Shown here: positions 9,479 to 24,637 of the stretch, piece by piece | How positions within the stretch are numbered: the stretch's first letter is position 1 | Layout of the letters: every line of letters begins with the position of its first letter | NCBI RefSeq assembly: GCF_950295315.1 | Contig: NW_026647188.1 | Location: 1,054,001-1,118,000 of the forward strand | Length of the DNA stretch: 64,000 nucleotides | Direction of reading: 5' to 3' | From: Erinaceus europaeus | Taxonomy: Eukaryota > Chordata > Mammalia > Eulipotyphla > Erinaceidae | Position numbers and translations under genes: made by a program | Notes under the pieces: model-generated | What the model was told of the DNA's origin: nothing | The model's input: the letters and a program-made list of their open reading frames with translations, nothing else | The model's database searches: none

Positions 9479-9481
<3 letters not shown>
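6548..9481 (+). repeat. Module A, near full-length unit (2.93 kb)
   Basis: A full-order unit: (TA)n at 6548-6582 and (GA)n to about 6606, module S (about 7050-7460), (TG)n at 7478-7500, the 77-codon open segment at 8030-8263, the GGCCAGAGGTGAGAAT motif near 8325, and the acceptor-like TTGATATACAG near 9251. A 44-bp tandem duplication at 6953-7040 is private to this copy. By eye it differs from other units at about 5-10% of positions. Confidence 0.88.
6953..7040 (+). repeat. 44-bp tandem duplication
   Basis: Two adjacent copies of a block beginning GTGTCAATATTGAGCTG, 6953-6996 and 6997-7040, almost identical. Other units have it once. Confidence 0.92.
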
Positions 9482-9539
<58 letters not shown>

Positions 9540-10771
9540 AGAGAGGGACACTGATGTAGTGATTTTCTACAATGGATTAGATATGACATTCAGACAATTG
9601 ATTGCTAAAACCTGGGGAGAAACTGAGCTGTAAATCAGAATGTACCAAGTGTTTTGCAAAAAATCACTTTATTATAAACTGTGAGTGATACTGGCATGGA
9701 AATGAGGAGACAGAATATGGCTTGTCTCAGAAAGACTTGCAAATTGAGGCTCCAGTATCCTAGGTGAAATCGCCAACACAACAAGCCAGAGCTCAGCAGT
9801 GCTCTGGTAACTCTCTTTGTATATCTGGGCCTGTCAGTAAAAAAAGTATATAAAATATTAATGATTGAAGACAGAGTGTGTGAGAGCATGTGAGAGTTAG
9901 AGACAGATAAGGCGAGAAGAGATATAGATGAGTTGGAAAGATACCAGAATTAAAAAACCTCCTACACTGTGTTCATTGATGAGAGGTTCAAACCTGGCTT
10001 GTTGATATTGTAAGGCAGCAGCTCTCATGCCCACAGACCCCAGACAGCCCCAGCCTTCACCATATGCTGTACTACCAGACCTGACAATAATGTGTGTGTG
10101 TGTCTCTGTGTGCTCAGAACTTACCTATAGTAGTCGCAGAGCATAGGTGGCAAGGTAGCCAGCCTCACGTTCCACTTATATACAGAGAACCTAGATGCTC
10201 AGGGCAAGCCAGAAAAGGACTGAAATTCTGGTCCTGTGTTGATCAGTGCCAGAGCACTGAAGACAAATGCTCCATGCCCATGCAAACTTCTGACAAGTGG
10301 CATTGCTATTTTATGTTTGTGAGGAAAGTAACACTTAGAACATCTAGATCTTAGCCCACTCTGAGAAGCAACACTTGGCCTGCAGCCCACTCTCCAAAAC
10401 TACCCTTGCCTCTCTAAATTAGAAGTAGTCTTAGTGATGCTCTAGCCAAGATGCAGGCTGACTTATTGCATCTCCTTGGTCCAGCCTCAGCCTGTCCTGT
10501 GTGCAGGGAACTCCACTATGTCTATTTGTTCTTTCATTCACAGTTTTGGGATAGGACTCGGTGGACAAAATGAGCAAGAGGGAAGTAGATGATTTGGCAG
10601 CTGTCTTTTGTGCTGAGAGAGATTTTTAGAGTGATAAGAGGTATAAGAATGGCTCTGCGAGATGTATCTCATGACTGTGGCTCAGAAGGGTCAGGGGTTT
10701 CCTCATTACTACCCTAATTCAGAGCTGTGCAATTCTCTAGCTAAAAAATATTTTCAGACCTCTACATGTTA
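9482..10771 (+). repeat. Module A copy with two internal deletions (1.29 kb)
   Basis: A long uninterrupted (TA)n at 9482-9536 is followed by a jump near 9628 (GAGAAACTG to AGCTGTAAATC). After module S and a short (TG)n at 10090-10112, a second jump near 10207-10215 (CAAGCCAG to AAAAGGACTG) removes about 1.6 kb. CAG is shared at the second junction. Confidence 0.87.
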
Positions 10772-11165
10772 CATATATATATAGAGAGAGCGAGATACTG
10801 ATGTAGTCATTTTCTACAATGGATGCGATATGACATTCAAACAATTGATTGCTAAAACCTGGAGTGAAACTGTGCATCAGAAAAAGAATTGTCCAAAGGA
10901 GTAAAATCTCCAAATCATTAGCTATATGCAGCTCCAATGGGACTGAGCAAAAAAGGCTCGAGTAGGAACTTATCCAGGAGACACTCCACATGGACAGGCT
11001 CACAATTTTCCTAGTCTGGCAACACACACAGGGCAGATGCTAGTTCCCAATGCAAGCCTCAGGGCAAAAACCTCTCCCTCTTCAGTGTCTTCACATCTGA
11101 AAAGAATAAAAGTGGCCAATGGCCAAGGAGAGCTATTATGCTGTCATATTGAGCTGTAAATCAGA
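10772..11165 (+). repeat. Module A segment leading into promoter-like module P
   Basis: It starts with an unusually short (TA)n(GA)n tract (10772-10795), then standard post-(TA)n module A sequence up to AATCAGAATGTGCCAAGTG, where ordinary units continue to module S and this one continues into P. Confidence 0.83.
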
Positions 11166-11590
11166 ATGTGCCAAGTGCTTTGCCCAAAATCACCTGTGCC
11201 ACAGTGATTCTGTTGTTCTCTCTCTATCTCCCTCCCTCACACACACACACACATAAACACACACTCTCACAGTCACACTCACGCACACATCCACAGAGGC
11301 ACAGGCACAAACGGAGTTATACACATGCGCACTGGACAGCTTCTGCAAGGCAGGACCCTGTGCTGAACCCTGCTTAGCACTTCCTGGAAGCATGCCCAGC
11401 CTTTTAAGGCCAGCTCTGAGATCCCATTGGCGGGCTTCCTTCAGAAGGGTGCCAGCCAGGCTCTGATAGGCCAGAGGCCTACGCCACGCCCAGAACCCCT
11501 GCCAGCAATCTCATTGGCCAGTGTGCTTGGACACGGCCAGGAGGGTCAGGGCCTCTATTCAGTGATAGGCCAGCAGCCTTGAATACCATG
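11166..11590 (+). promoter_or_regulatory. Module P copy 1: promoter-like GC-richer island
   Basis: This is a unique-looking, GC-richer stretch in an AT-rich array. After a CT/CA-rich low-complexity part (11215-11300) it holds an NRF1-like CATGCGCAC (11324-11332), two inverted CCAAT boxes (CCATTGGCG at 11424-11432; TCATTGGCCA at 11511-11520) and a GC-box-like CCACGCCCA (about 11484). A CTTTTAAGG near 11401 is weakly TATA-like. Paired NF-Y sites with NRF1 and GC boxes are typical of TATA-less mammalian promoters. No transcript or coding start is evident; promoter function is inference. A second copy lies at 57520-57950 and a truncated one at 42725-42868. Confidence 0.45.
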
Positions 11591-12003
11591 AGTGAAGACA
11601 GAGTGTGAGAGAGCATGTGAGAGTTAGGGACAGAGAAGGCAAGAATTGCAATAGATGAGTTGTAAAGAGACCAGAATTCAAAAACCTCCTACACTGTGTT
11701 CATTAATGACAGGTTCAAACCTGGCTTGTAGAGATTGTAAGGCAGCAGCTCTCATGCCCACAGAACCCAAAGAGCCCCAGCTTTCACCATATGCTGTACT
11801 ACCAGACCTGACAGTAATGTGTGTGTGTGTGTGTTGTGTGTGTGTCGGTCTCTCTCTCTGTGTGTGTCTGTGTGTGTTCAGAGCTCACCTGTAGTAGTCT
11901 CAGAGCATGGGTGTCAAGGTAGTCAACCCCAACTTCAACTTATGTACAGAGAACCTAGCTGGTCAGGGCAAGCCAGCTAGCCCAGATTCTGGCTAAGGAA
12001 GAA
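11591..12003 (+). repeat. Module S (3' half) and start of module A after P
   Basis: It resumes module S at ATGAGTGAAGACAGAGTG, missing its first half, then has (TG)n at 11817-11880 and the GTACAGAGAACCTAGCTGG stretch. At AAGAATG it leaves the module A path for module D. Confidence 0.83.
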
Positions 12004-12195
12004 TGACAAAGAACTTGTGGAAGCCCAGGACCCCATTTTGAGCCCCTGGTCACCACTTACCCAGCTAGGGAAAAGCTGGGCTAGTGGCAAATCAGAGCTG
12101 CAGCTGTCTCCCTGTCTCTCTTGCTGCTTGGGCCCTGCTCTATCAATTTATGACTGTTTCCTTCTCCTCAATAAGATAGCTACAAGTGATGTACA
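12004..12195 (+). mobile_element. Module D copy 1: old tRNA-derived SINE, plus strand
   Basis: It lines up in order with the SINE family seen at 36692: a degraded B-box region (TTTTGAGCCCCTGGTCACCAC), GGGAAAAGCT, CTAGTGG, GAGCTGCAGCTGTCTC, a CTGTCTCTCTT pyrimidine run, CTATCAATTTATGACTG and a final CTCAATAAG. It is much more diverged than 36692 and always sits at the same array position, so it was amplified with the array. Confidence 0.65.
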
Positions 12196-12392
12196 GAAAT
12201 ACAGGGAAAGTGGGAAAAATCACCCCCCTTGCCCACTATTACATGTAACTGTTGACTGTAAACCATTCATCCCCCAAGAAAGAACAGAATAAATATATGG
12301 GAGGTTAGAAACATTGTAGGTTAAATAGTGAGCATTCTCTAGAGCCATGCAAAACTAATCCATTGTGCATTGGATGTCACTGTCAAAAACAG
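12196..12392 (+). repeat. D-to-B linker
   Basis: About 200 bp without a gene that links module D to module B, including CAAGAAAGAACAGAATAAA and CCATTGTGCATTGGATGTCAC. Nearly identical linkers lie at 49672-49874, 53486-53690 and 58563-58770. Confidence 0.8.
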
Positions 12393-13407
12393 TGCAGTAG
12401 TAGTTGTAGTAGTGTGTAGTATAATCAAAAGGAAATGTATTGTGTGTCAGAAGTTCCCTTCAATTATAAGAGAAAATCTATCAGGCAGAAGAAATGACCC
12501 CTCATGTAATATTGGACTAAATAAATAAATAAATATGCAAATAAATGGGGATGATCTAGGAGGATTTGAAAAAAATAAAAAATAAAAACAAAGACCACAG
12601 GAAGACCTGATTACAGCAGAAATATAGAAAACGTCTGCTGAGAAACAGAGGGCTGCTTCAAAAATTCTCTGACACTTCATGGTCTTGGCAAATTAAGAAT
12701 TACCAAGAATGAAAAGAAACGCATACGTACTGAAGCTTACACTAGAAAATGGAGGCAAGTTCTGTGCTATGATAATTACAATAAGGATACTGATAGAAAG
12801 GCTATTGGAAATTCTCCTGGAAGGTTTCTAATTTAAAATTGTAGTGAATCCTGCTCCAACTATGAGACCAATTATTTATGAATAAGGAGGCTGTTATAAA
12901 TGCGGTAATTCTGCATTAAGATCAAATAAAAAATGTCAACAATTCTAAAAATAACTGATATATACGTATATATATGTACATATATGTATGTGTATCGTTA
13001 TTATCAACTATGAGGGATACTAGCATGGCTAAGAGGAGACAGAGTATGACTTGTGCCAGAGAGACTTACAAAGCTGAGGCTCCAGAAACCTAGGTGAAAT
13101 CGCCAACAAAACAAGCCAGAACTCAGCAGTGCTCTGGCAACTCGCTTTGTATATCTGGGCCTGTCAGTAAAATAATATATAAATAAAATATTAATGAGTG
13201 CAGACAGAGTGAGTGAGAGCCTGTGAGAGTCAGAGACAGAGATGGCAAGAAGAGAAATAGAAGAGTTGGAAAGAGACCAGAAGTCCAAAACCTCCTACAC
13301 TGTGTTCATTGAAGACAGGTTCAAACCTGGGCTGTAGAGATTGTAAGGCAGCAGTCTCATGTCCACAGACCCCAGACAACCCCAGCCTTCTCCATATGTG
13401 CATAGTA
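12393..13407 (+). repeat. B+S unit (about 1.0 kb), first of three
   Basis: AT-rich module B (12393-13000) is followed by module S (13000-13407). Neither shows coding potential. Landmarks are GGAAATGTATTGTGTG, AAATATGCAAATAAATGGGG, GAGAAACAGAGGGCTGC, a TATATATGTACATATATG tract, and S ending at CCAGCCTTCTCCATATG. Confidence 0.86.
13190..13380 (-). mobile_element. Candidate ancient SINE inside module S (example copy)
   Basis: On the minus strand S reads TTACAATCTCTACA, then CCAGGTTTGAACCTG (B-box-like), then a pyrimidine-rich run (TCTCTTCTTGCCATCTCTGTC), the order of a tRNA-derived SINE. Equivalent sequence is in every S copy (for example near 14340-14460, 43180-43310, 59580-59700). Divergence is high, so this is a suggestion. 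Confidence 0.35.
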
Positions 13408-13690
13408 TTTACCGCAGGAAATGTATTGTGAGTGTAAACTTCCCTTCAATTATAAGAGAAAAAATCTATCAAGCAGAATAAATGACTCTTCATGTAATAT
13501 AGGACTAAATAAATAAATAAATAAATAAATATGCAAATAAATTTGGATGATCTAGGAGGATTTGAAAAAAATGAAAAAAAATTCAAAAAGCACAAGAAGA
13601 CCTGATTAGAGCAGAAACATAGAAACCATCTGCTGAGAAACAGAGTGCTGCTTCAAAAATTCCGAGACAATTCTGAGTCCAGGGAAATTA

Positions 13691-13751
13691 AGATTTCAGG
13701 AGATTGAAAAGAAGATTCAATCTCCTGAAAAGGAGATTTCAGGAGATTGAA
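13691..13751. repeat. Fold-back (templated inverted) insertion
   Basis: TTTCAGGAGATTGAA (13694-13708) is followed after 7 nt by its exact reverse complement (13716-13730), and the same sequence returns in direct orientation within 13734-13751. The paralogous B copy near 43616 has only a single direct version. Confidence 0.9.
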
Positions 13752-14010
13752 GCTTACACTAGAGAAAGGAGGCAATTTCTGTACTATAATAATTACAATA
13801 AGGATGCTGATAGAATGCTATTAGAAATGCTACTGGAAGGTTCTATTATTTATAATTGTATTGAGTCCTGCTCCAACTATGTGGCCAATTATTAATGCAA
13901 AAGGAAGCTGTTATAATTGTGTTAATTCTGATTAAGATCAATTACATAGGTTGACAATTCCAAAAATGACATATATATATATGTATATTTATATATGTGT
14001 ATATATATAT

Positions 14011-14132
14011 GTATATGGATTCATATATTTTTTATAAAGTCTGAGACATACTGCCTTGAATATGTATATATGTATATGGATTTATATCTTTATTATAAAG
14101 TCTGAGACATACTGCCATGGATATGAGGAGAC
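14011..14132 (+). repeat. 61-bp tandem duplication in module B/S
   Basis: Two adjacent copies beginning GTATATGGAT at 14011 and 14072, both running through TATAAAGTCTGAGACATACTG, with a few differences between them. Confidence 0.8.
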
Positions 14133-14490
14133 AGAATATGGCTATTGTCAGAGAGACTTACAAAGCTGAGGCTCCAGTAGCCTAGGTGAAATCACCAACA
14201 AAACAAGCCAGAGCTCAGCAGTGTTCTGGCAACTCTCTTTGTATATCTGGGCCTGTCAATAAAATAAGGATATAAGTAAAATATTACTGAGTGCAGACAG
14301 AGTGAGTGAGAGCCTGTGATAGTCAGAGGCAGAGATGGCGAGAAGAGAAATAGAAGAGTTGGAAATAGACCAGAAGACAAACCCGCCTTGACTGTGTTCA
14401 TTCACGACAGGTTCAAACCTGGGTTGTAGAGATTGGAAGGCAGCAGCTTTAATGCCCACAGACCCCAGACTACCCAAGCCTTCACCATAT

Positions 14491-15440
14491 GTGTGTACTA
14501 TTTCCCACAGGAAATGTATTGTGCATCAAAAGTTCCCTTCAATTATAAGACAAAATCAATCAAGCAGAAAAAATGACCAGTCATGTGATAGCTGAAAAAA
14601 TAAGTAAATATGCAAATAAATGGGGATGTTCTAGGAGGACTTTAAAAAATAAAAAAATGAAAACAAAAACCACAAGAAGACCTGCTTCAAAAATTCCCTA
14701 ACACTTCAAGATCCAGGGAAATTAAGATTTCCAGAAAAAGAAAACAAACACATACCTATTGTGGCTTACACTAGAAAAAGAAGGGAAGTTTTGGGCTATG
14801 ATAATTACAATAAGGATGCTGATAGAAACACTATTAGAAATGCTACTGGAAGGTTCTATTATCTATATTTGAATTGAATGCTGCTCCAACTATATGGCCA
14901 ATTATTTCTGAAAAACTAGGCTGTTATAAATGTGGTATTTCTGAATTAAGGTCAAATACATATGTAAACAATTCTAAAAATGACAGATATATAAATATAT
15001 ATATATTTATGTATGTATATCTTTAATATAAACTCTGAGTTATATTGGCATGGTAATGAGGAGACAGAATATAGCTGTGTCAGAAAGACTTACAAACTGA
15101 GGCTCCAGTAGCCTAGGTGAAATCGCCAACACAACAAGCCAGAGCTCAGCAGTGCTCTGGCAACTCTCTTTGTATATCTGGGCCCGTCATTAAAATACGT
15201 ATATAAGTAAAATGTTAATGAGAGAATACACAGTATGTGAGAGCATGTGAGAGTTAGAGACATAGAAGGCGAGAAGAGGAATAGATGAGTTGGAAAGAGA
15301 CCAGAATTGAAACACCTCCTACATTGTGTTCATAGATGACAGGTTCAAATCTGGCTTGTAGAGATTGTAAGGCAGCAGCTTTCATGCCCACAGACGCCAG
15401 ACAGCCCCAGCCTTCACCATATGCTGTACTACCAGACCTG
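14491..15440 (+). repeat. B+S unit, third of three, continuing into module A
   Basis: Module B with a shortened middle (CACAAGAAGACCTGCTTC), then module S from about 15020. At the end of S it enters module A (CTGTACTACCAGACCTG) instead of another B. Confidence 0.84.
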
Positions 15441-17474
15441 ACAGTAATGTGTGTGTGTGTCTGTCTGTCTGTCTATGTGTTTCTGTGTGTGCTCAGAGCA
15501 TGGGTGGCAAGGTAGCCTATAGTATTCTCAGAGCATGGGTGGCAAGGTAGCCAGCCTCGCCTGCAACTTATATACAGAGAACCTAGAACGATAGGGAAAG
15601 CCAGCTAGCCCAGATTCTGACTCAGCAAGAAGGCATATGCAAAGGGATTCTCATGTCTCGCTCTCCTGAGTTCCCCATTCAATCTTATGCCTCACTATCA
15701 TCCAAACACTGCCAATGGGGGAAGCTGGGGCACCCCTCAGAATTCAGGGGCAGGACCCTGTCCAGTCACATTTGGCTGCATACTCAGCCTCCAGGATACC
15801 AGTCCACTTCTCAGGGCAGCAGATTACAAGCCCAGAAAGAACCCAGAAAGAGTTCCAACATAGATGGGAACTGTGTTTTACCAAACAATAGTAGATGAAC
15901 CCGGCACCTTACACCTCCCCTTTGGGTCCGGCTAAGGCAATTGCTCCTGTGGCCTCACAATCCCTGATCATGGTGTCCTGGTGTCCACACATCACACTCA
16001 GAGATATTCCCCGAAGTAGGCATCCATGAGTGTCCCATACAAAGTCGCTCTGCTTGCAGCAAGCACAAACTCCCCAGGACCTTGCTATGGAGAGACAAAA
16101 GGAAGATGGATGCCTCCATTGGCTGAATTAGGAGTTTCCAGTGGAGAACACAGCCCCGCAGCTCACCTGAGGGCCTGGCTGCTGCTAATAAAGTCAATTG
16201 GAAACACCTGTTACCACTTGGGCCCTGAGGACATACTCAGAAATCCCTCCAGGAGCTAGCTGGCTGGCAGACCTCCTGACACCGGGATAGCTGTGCTCCT
16301 AGTTGGGAGGGCATTCTGGCCAGAGGTGAGAATATTCCCTAGATACAAGAAAAAACTTCAAATTTGAAAAGGATTTGAAACCCCATGAGGCTCTTGGAAA
16401 AGACTTTTCACAGACATCAAAACACCCTCTTTCAGAACCCTGGAAGCGTCCGTTTTGTGTTGAAAATCTGGACATGGTGTGGTCATCAGTACCACAGATC
16501 CTTTACATTGGGCAGAATACAGGGAAAGCACAATGTGTGTGCCAGGGTGATAGTGTTTCACTTCTCTTGACTTGGGCTCTCAATGAATAAGGACAAGAAT
16601 GTGGTGCAGGAAATTGAGGAGGGCTGCATTTAGGTGAGTGTCAGACTCAGGGTCCTGGAGAATGGGAGTCAAGCACAGAGGGCCTGGACAGCTGCAGCTG
16701 GAGATGGTCATATGCCTGTAACCTGCAGCAGGATCGCTGTCTCTTCAGTTCCCCAATGTACTACGCCATATGCAAGAGACTAAATATTCCAAAGGGCAAA
16801 GAAAGGAAAATTTCAGCACCAGGAAGTTCGAGATCACTATGCATGCAATGACATCCCAAAAGGGCCCAGTGAAGAAGACACGTAGAGACAGTCAGAGAGA
16901 CAGGATGACAGAGATAGAAAAGGACTGAAATTCTGGCCCTGTATTGATCAGTGCCAGAGCACTGAAGACAAACCCTCCATGCCCATGCATACTTCTTACA
17001 AGTTGAATTGTTATTTTATGTTTGTGAGGAAAAGTTACACTTAGAACATCTAGGTGTTAGTCCACTCTGAGAAGCAACACTTGGCCTGCAGCCCACTCTC
17101 CAAAACTGCCCTCCTCTCTCCATTTGGAAGTATTCTTAGTGATGCTCAAGCCAAGATGCAGGCTGGTGTATTGCATCTCCCTGTTCCAGCCTCAGACTGT
17201 GCTGTGTGCAGGGAAATGCAGTATGTCTATTTCTTCTTTGATTTACAGTTATGGGATAGGACTCGGTGGACAAAAAGAGCAAGAGGGAAGTAGATGATTT
17301 GGCAGTGGTAGTTTGTGCTGAGAGAGATTTGTAGAGTGATAAGTGGTATACCGATGGCTCTGTGAGATGTCTCTCATGACTGTGGCTCAGAAGGGCCTTC
17401 TGTATCCGCATTCTTACCCTAATCCAGAGATGAGCAGGTCTCTAGCTACAAAATATTTTCACACCTCTACATGT

Positions 17475-17477
<3 letters not shown>
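15441..17477 (+). repeat. Module A body following the B triplet
   Basis: (TG)n(TCTG)n at 15449-15490, a private 35-bp-spaced duplication (CAGAGCATGGGTGGCAAGG at 15494 and 15529), then the full module A order with the 77-codon segment at 16026-16259. It ends at the (TA)n site. Confidence 0.87.
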
Positions 17478-17559
<82 letters not shown>

Positions 17560-18376
17560 ATGTAGTCATTTTCTACAATGGATTCGATATGACATTCAGA
17601 CAATTGATTGCTAAAACATGGAGAGAAACTTTGTATCAGGAAAAGAATTGTACTAAGGAGTAAACTCTCAAAATCATTCGCTATATGCAGCTCCAACGGG
17701 ACAGAGCGAAAAAGGCTCGAGAAGGAACTCATCAAGGAGACTCTCCACATGGACAGGCATCACAAGTTTCCTACTCTGGCAACAGACACAGTGCATCTGG
17801 TAGTTCCAAGTGCAAGCCTCAGGGCAAAAACCTCTCCCTCTTCAGTGTTTTTACATCTGAAAAGCAGCAAAGTGACCAAGGGCCAAAGAGAGCTACAATG
17901 GTGTGAATGTTGAGCTGTAAATCAGAATGTACCAATTTTTTTGCAAAAATATCACTTTATTATAAACTGTCAGTGATACTGGCATGGAAATGAGGAGACA
18001 GAATATGGCTTGCATCAGAAAGACTTTCAAATGGAGGCTCCAGTAGCCTAGGTGAAATCGCCAACACAGCAAGCCAGAGCTCAGCAGTGCTCTGGTAACT
18101 CTCTTTGTATATCTAGGCCTGTCAGTAAAATAAGTATATAAGTAAAATATCAATCAGTGAAGACAGAGTGTGTGACAGCATGTAAGAGTTAGAGAGAAGG
18201 CGAGAAGAGAAATAGATGAGTTGGAAAGAGACCAGAATTCAAAAACCTCCTACACTGTGTTCATTGATGACAGGTTCAAACCTGGCTTGTAGAGATTGTA
18301 AAGCAGCAGTTCTCATGCCCACAGACCTAGACAGCCCCAGCCTTCACCATATGCTGTACTACCAGACCTGCCAGTA

Positions 18377-18418
<42 letters not shown>

Positions 18419-19903
18419 CTGTCTGTCTGTCACTGTGTGTCTGTGTGTGCTCAGAATTCACCTATAGTAGTCTCAGAGCATGGGTGGCAAGGTAGCCAGC
18501 CTCACGTGCCTCACGAGATTCCCCGAAGTAGGCATCCATGAGTGTCCCATACAAAGTCGCTCTGCTTGCAGGAAGCACAAACTCCCCAGGCCCTTGCTAT
18601 GGAGAGACAAAAGGAAGATGGATGCATCCATTGGCTGAATTAGTAGCTTCCAGTGGAGATCACAGTCCCACGCCTCATCTGAGGGCCTGGATGCTGCTAA
18701 TAAAGGCAATTGGAAACAGTTGTTACCACTTGGGCCCTGAGGACATACTCAGGAATCCCTCCAGGATCTAACAGGCTGTCAGACCTCCTGACCCCGGGAT
18801 AGGTGTGCTCCTAGTTGGGAAGGCCTTCTGGCCAGAGGTGAGAATATTCCCTAGATACAAGAAACAACTTCAGGTTTCAAAAGGATTTGAAACCCAATGA
18901 GGCACTTGGAAAAGACATTGCACAGCCATCAATACACCCTCTTTCTGAACCCAAAGTGCTTCTGTTTTGCGTGGAAAATATGGACACTGGTGTGGCCATC
19001 AGTACCACAGATCCTTTACATTCGGCCCTATAGAGGGAAAGCACAATGTGTGTGGCAGGGGAATAGAGTTTCACTTCTCTTGACCTGGGCTCTCATGGAA
19101 TAAGGACAAGTGTGGTGCTGGCAATTGAGGAGGGCTACATTTAGGCTGAGTGTCAACCTCAGGGCCCTGGAAAATGGGAGTCAAGCACAGAGGGCCTGGA
19201 CAGCTGCAGCTTGAGATGGATATATGCCTGTTACCTGAAGCAGGATCGCTTTCTTCTCAGTTTCTCTCTGTACTATGCCATATCCATGAGACTAAATAAT
19301 CCAAAATGGCAAAGAATGGAAAATTTCAACTCCAGGAAGACTGAGTCTACAATGCATGCACTGACTTCCAGTAAGGGCCCAGTGAGGAAGGCAAGTAGAG
19401 ACAGTCAGAGAGACAGAATGACGGAGACAGAAATGGACTGAAATTCTGGCCCGATTTTGATCAGTGCCAGAGCACTGAAGACAAACCTTCCATGCCCATG
19501 CACACTTCTTACAAGTGGCATTGTTATTTTATGTTTGTGAGGAAAGGTTACACTTAGAACATCTAGGTCTTAGCCCACTCTGAGAAACAACACAGGCTGC
19601 AGCCCACTCTGCAAAACTGCCCTCGTCTCTCCAAATTGGAAGTCATCTTAGTGATGCTCCAGCCAAGATGCAGGCTGGAGTATCTCATCACCCTGTTCTA
19701 GCCTCAGCCTGTCCTGTGTGCAGGGAACTGCACTATGTCTATTTCTTCTTTGATATACAGTTTTGGGATAGGATGCAGTGGACAAAAAGAGGAAGAGGGA
19801 AGTAGATGATTTGGCAGCTGTAGTTTGTGCTGAGATAGATTTCTAGAGTGGTAAGAGGTATACTAATGTCAGTGTGAGATGTCTCTCATGACTGTGGCTC
19901 ATT
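17478..19903 (+). repeat. Module A unit lacking the segment after (TG)n
   Basis: (TA)n at 17478-17522 and (GA)n to 17556, full S, a pure (TG)n run at 18377-18416. A deletion near 18506 (CCTCACGTGCCTCACGAGATTCC) removes about 450 bp. It ends where GGCTCATTTTCTAC (19899-19912) shows loss of the next (TA)n tract; TCA is shared at that join. Confidence 0.86.

Positions 19904-24580
<4,677 letters not shown>

Positions 24581-24637
<57 letters not shown>

Larger units (their letters stand above)
13408..14490 (+). repeat. B+S unit, second of three
   Basis: Same landmarks as the preceding unit. It contains a fold-back insertion at 13691-13751 and a 61-bp tandem duplication at about 14011-14132. S ends at CCTTCACCATATG near 14490. 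Confidence 0.86.
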
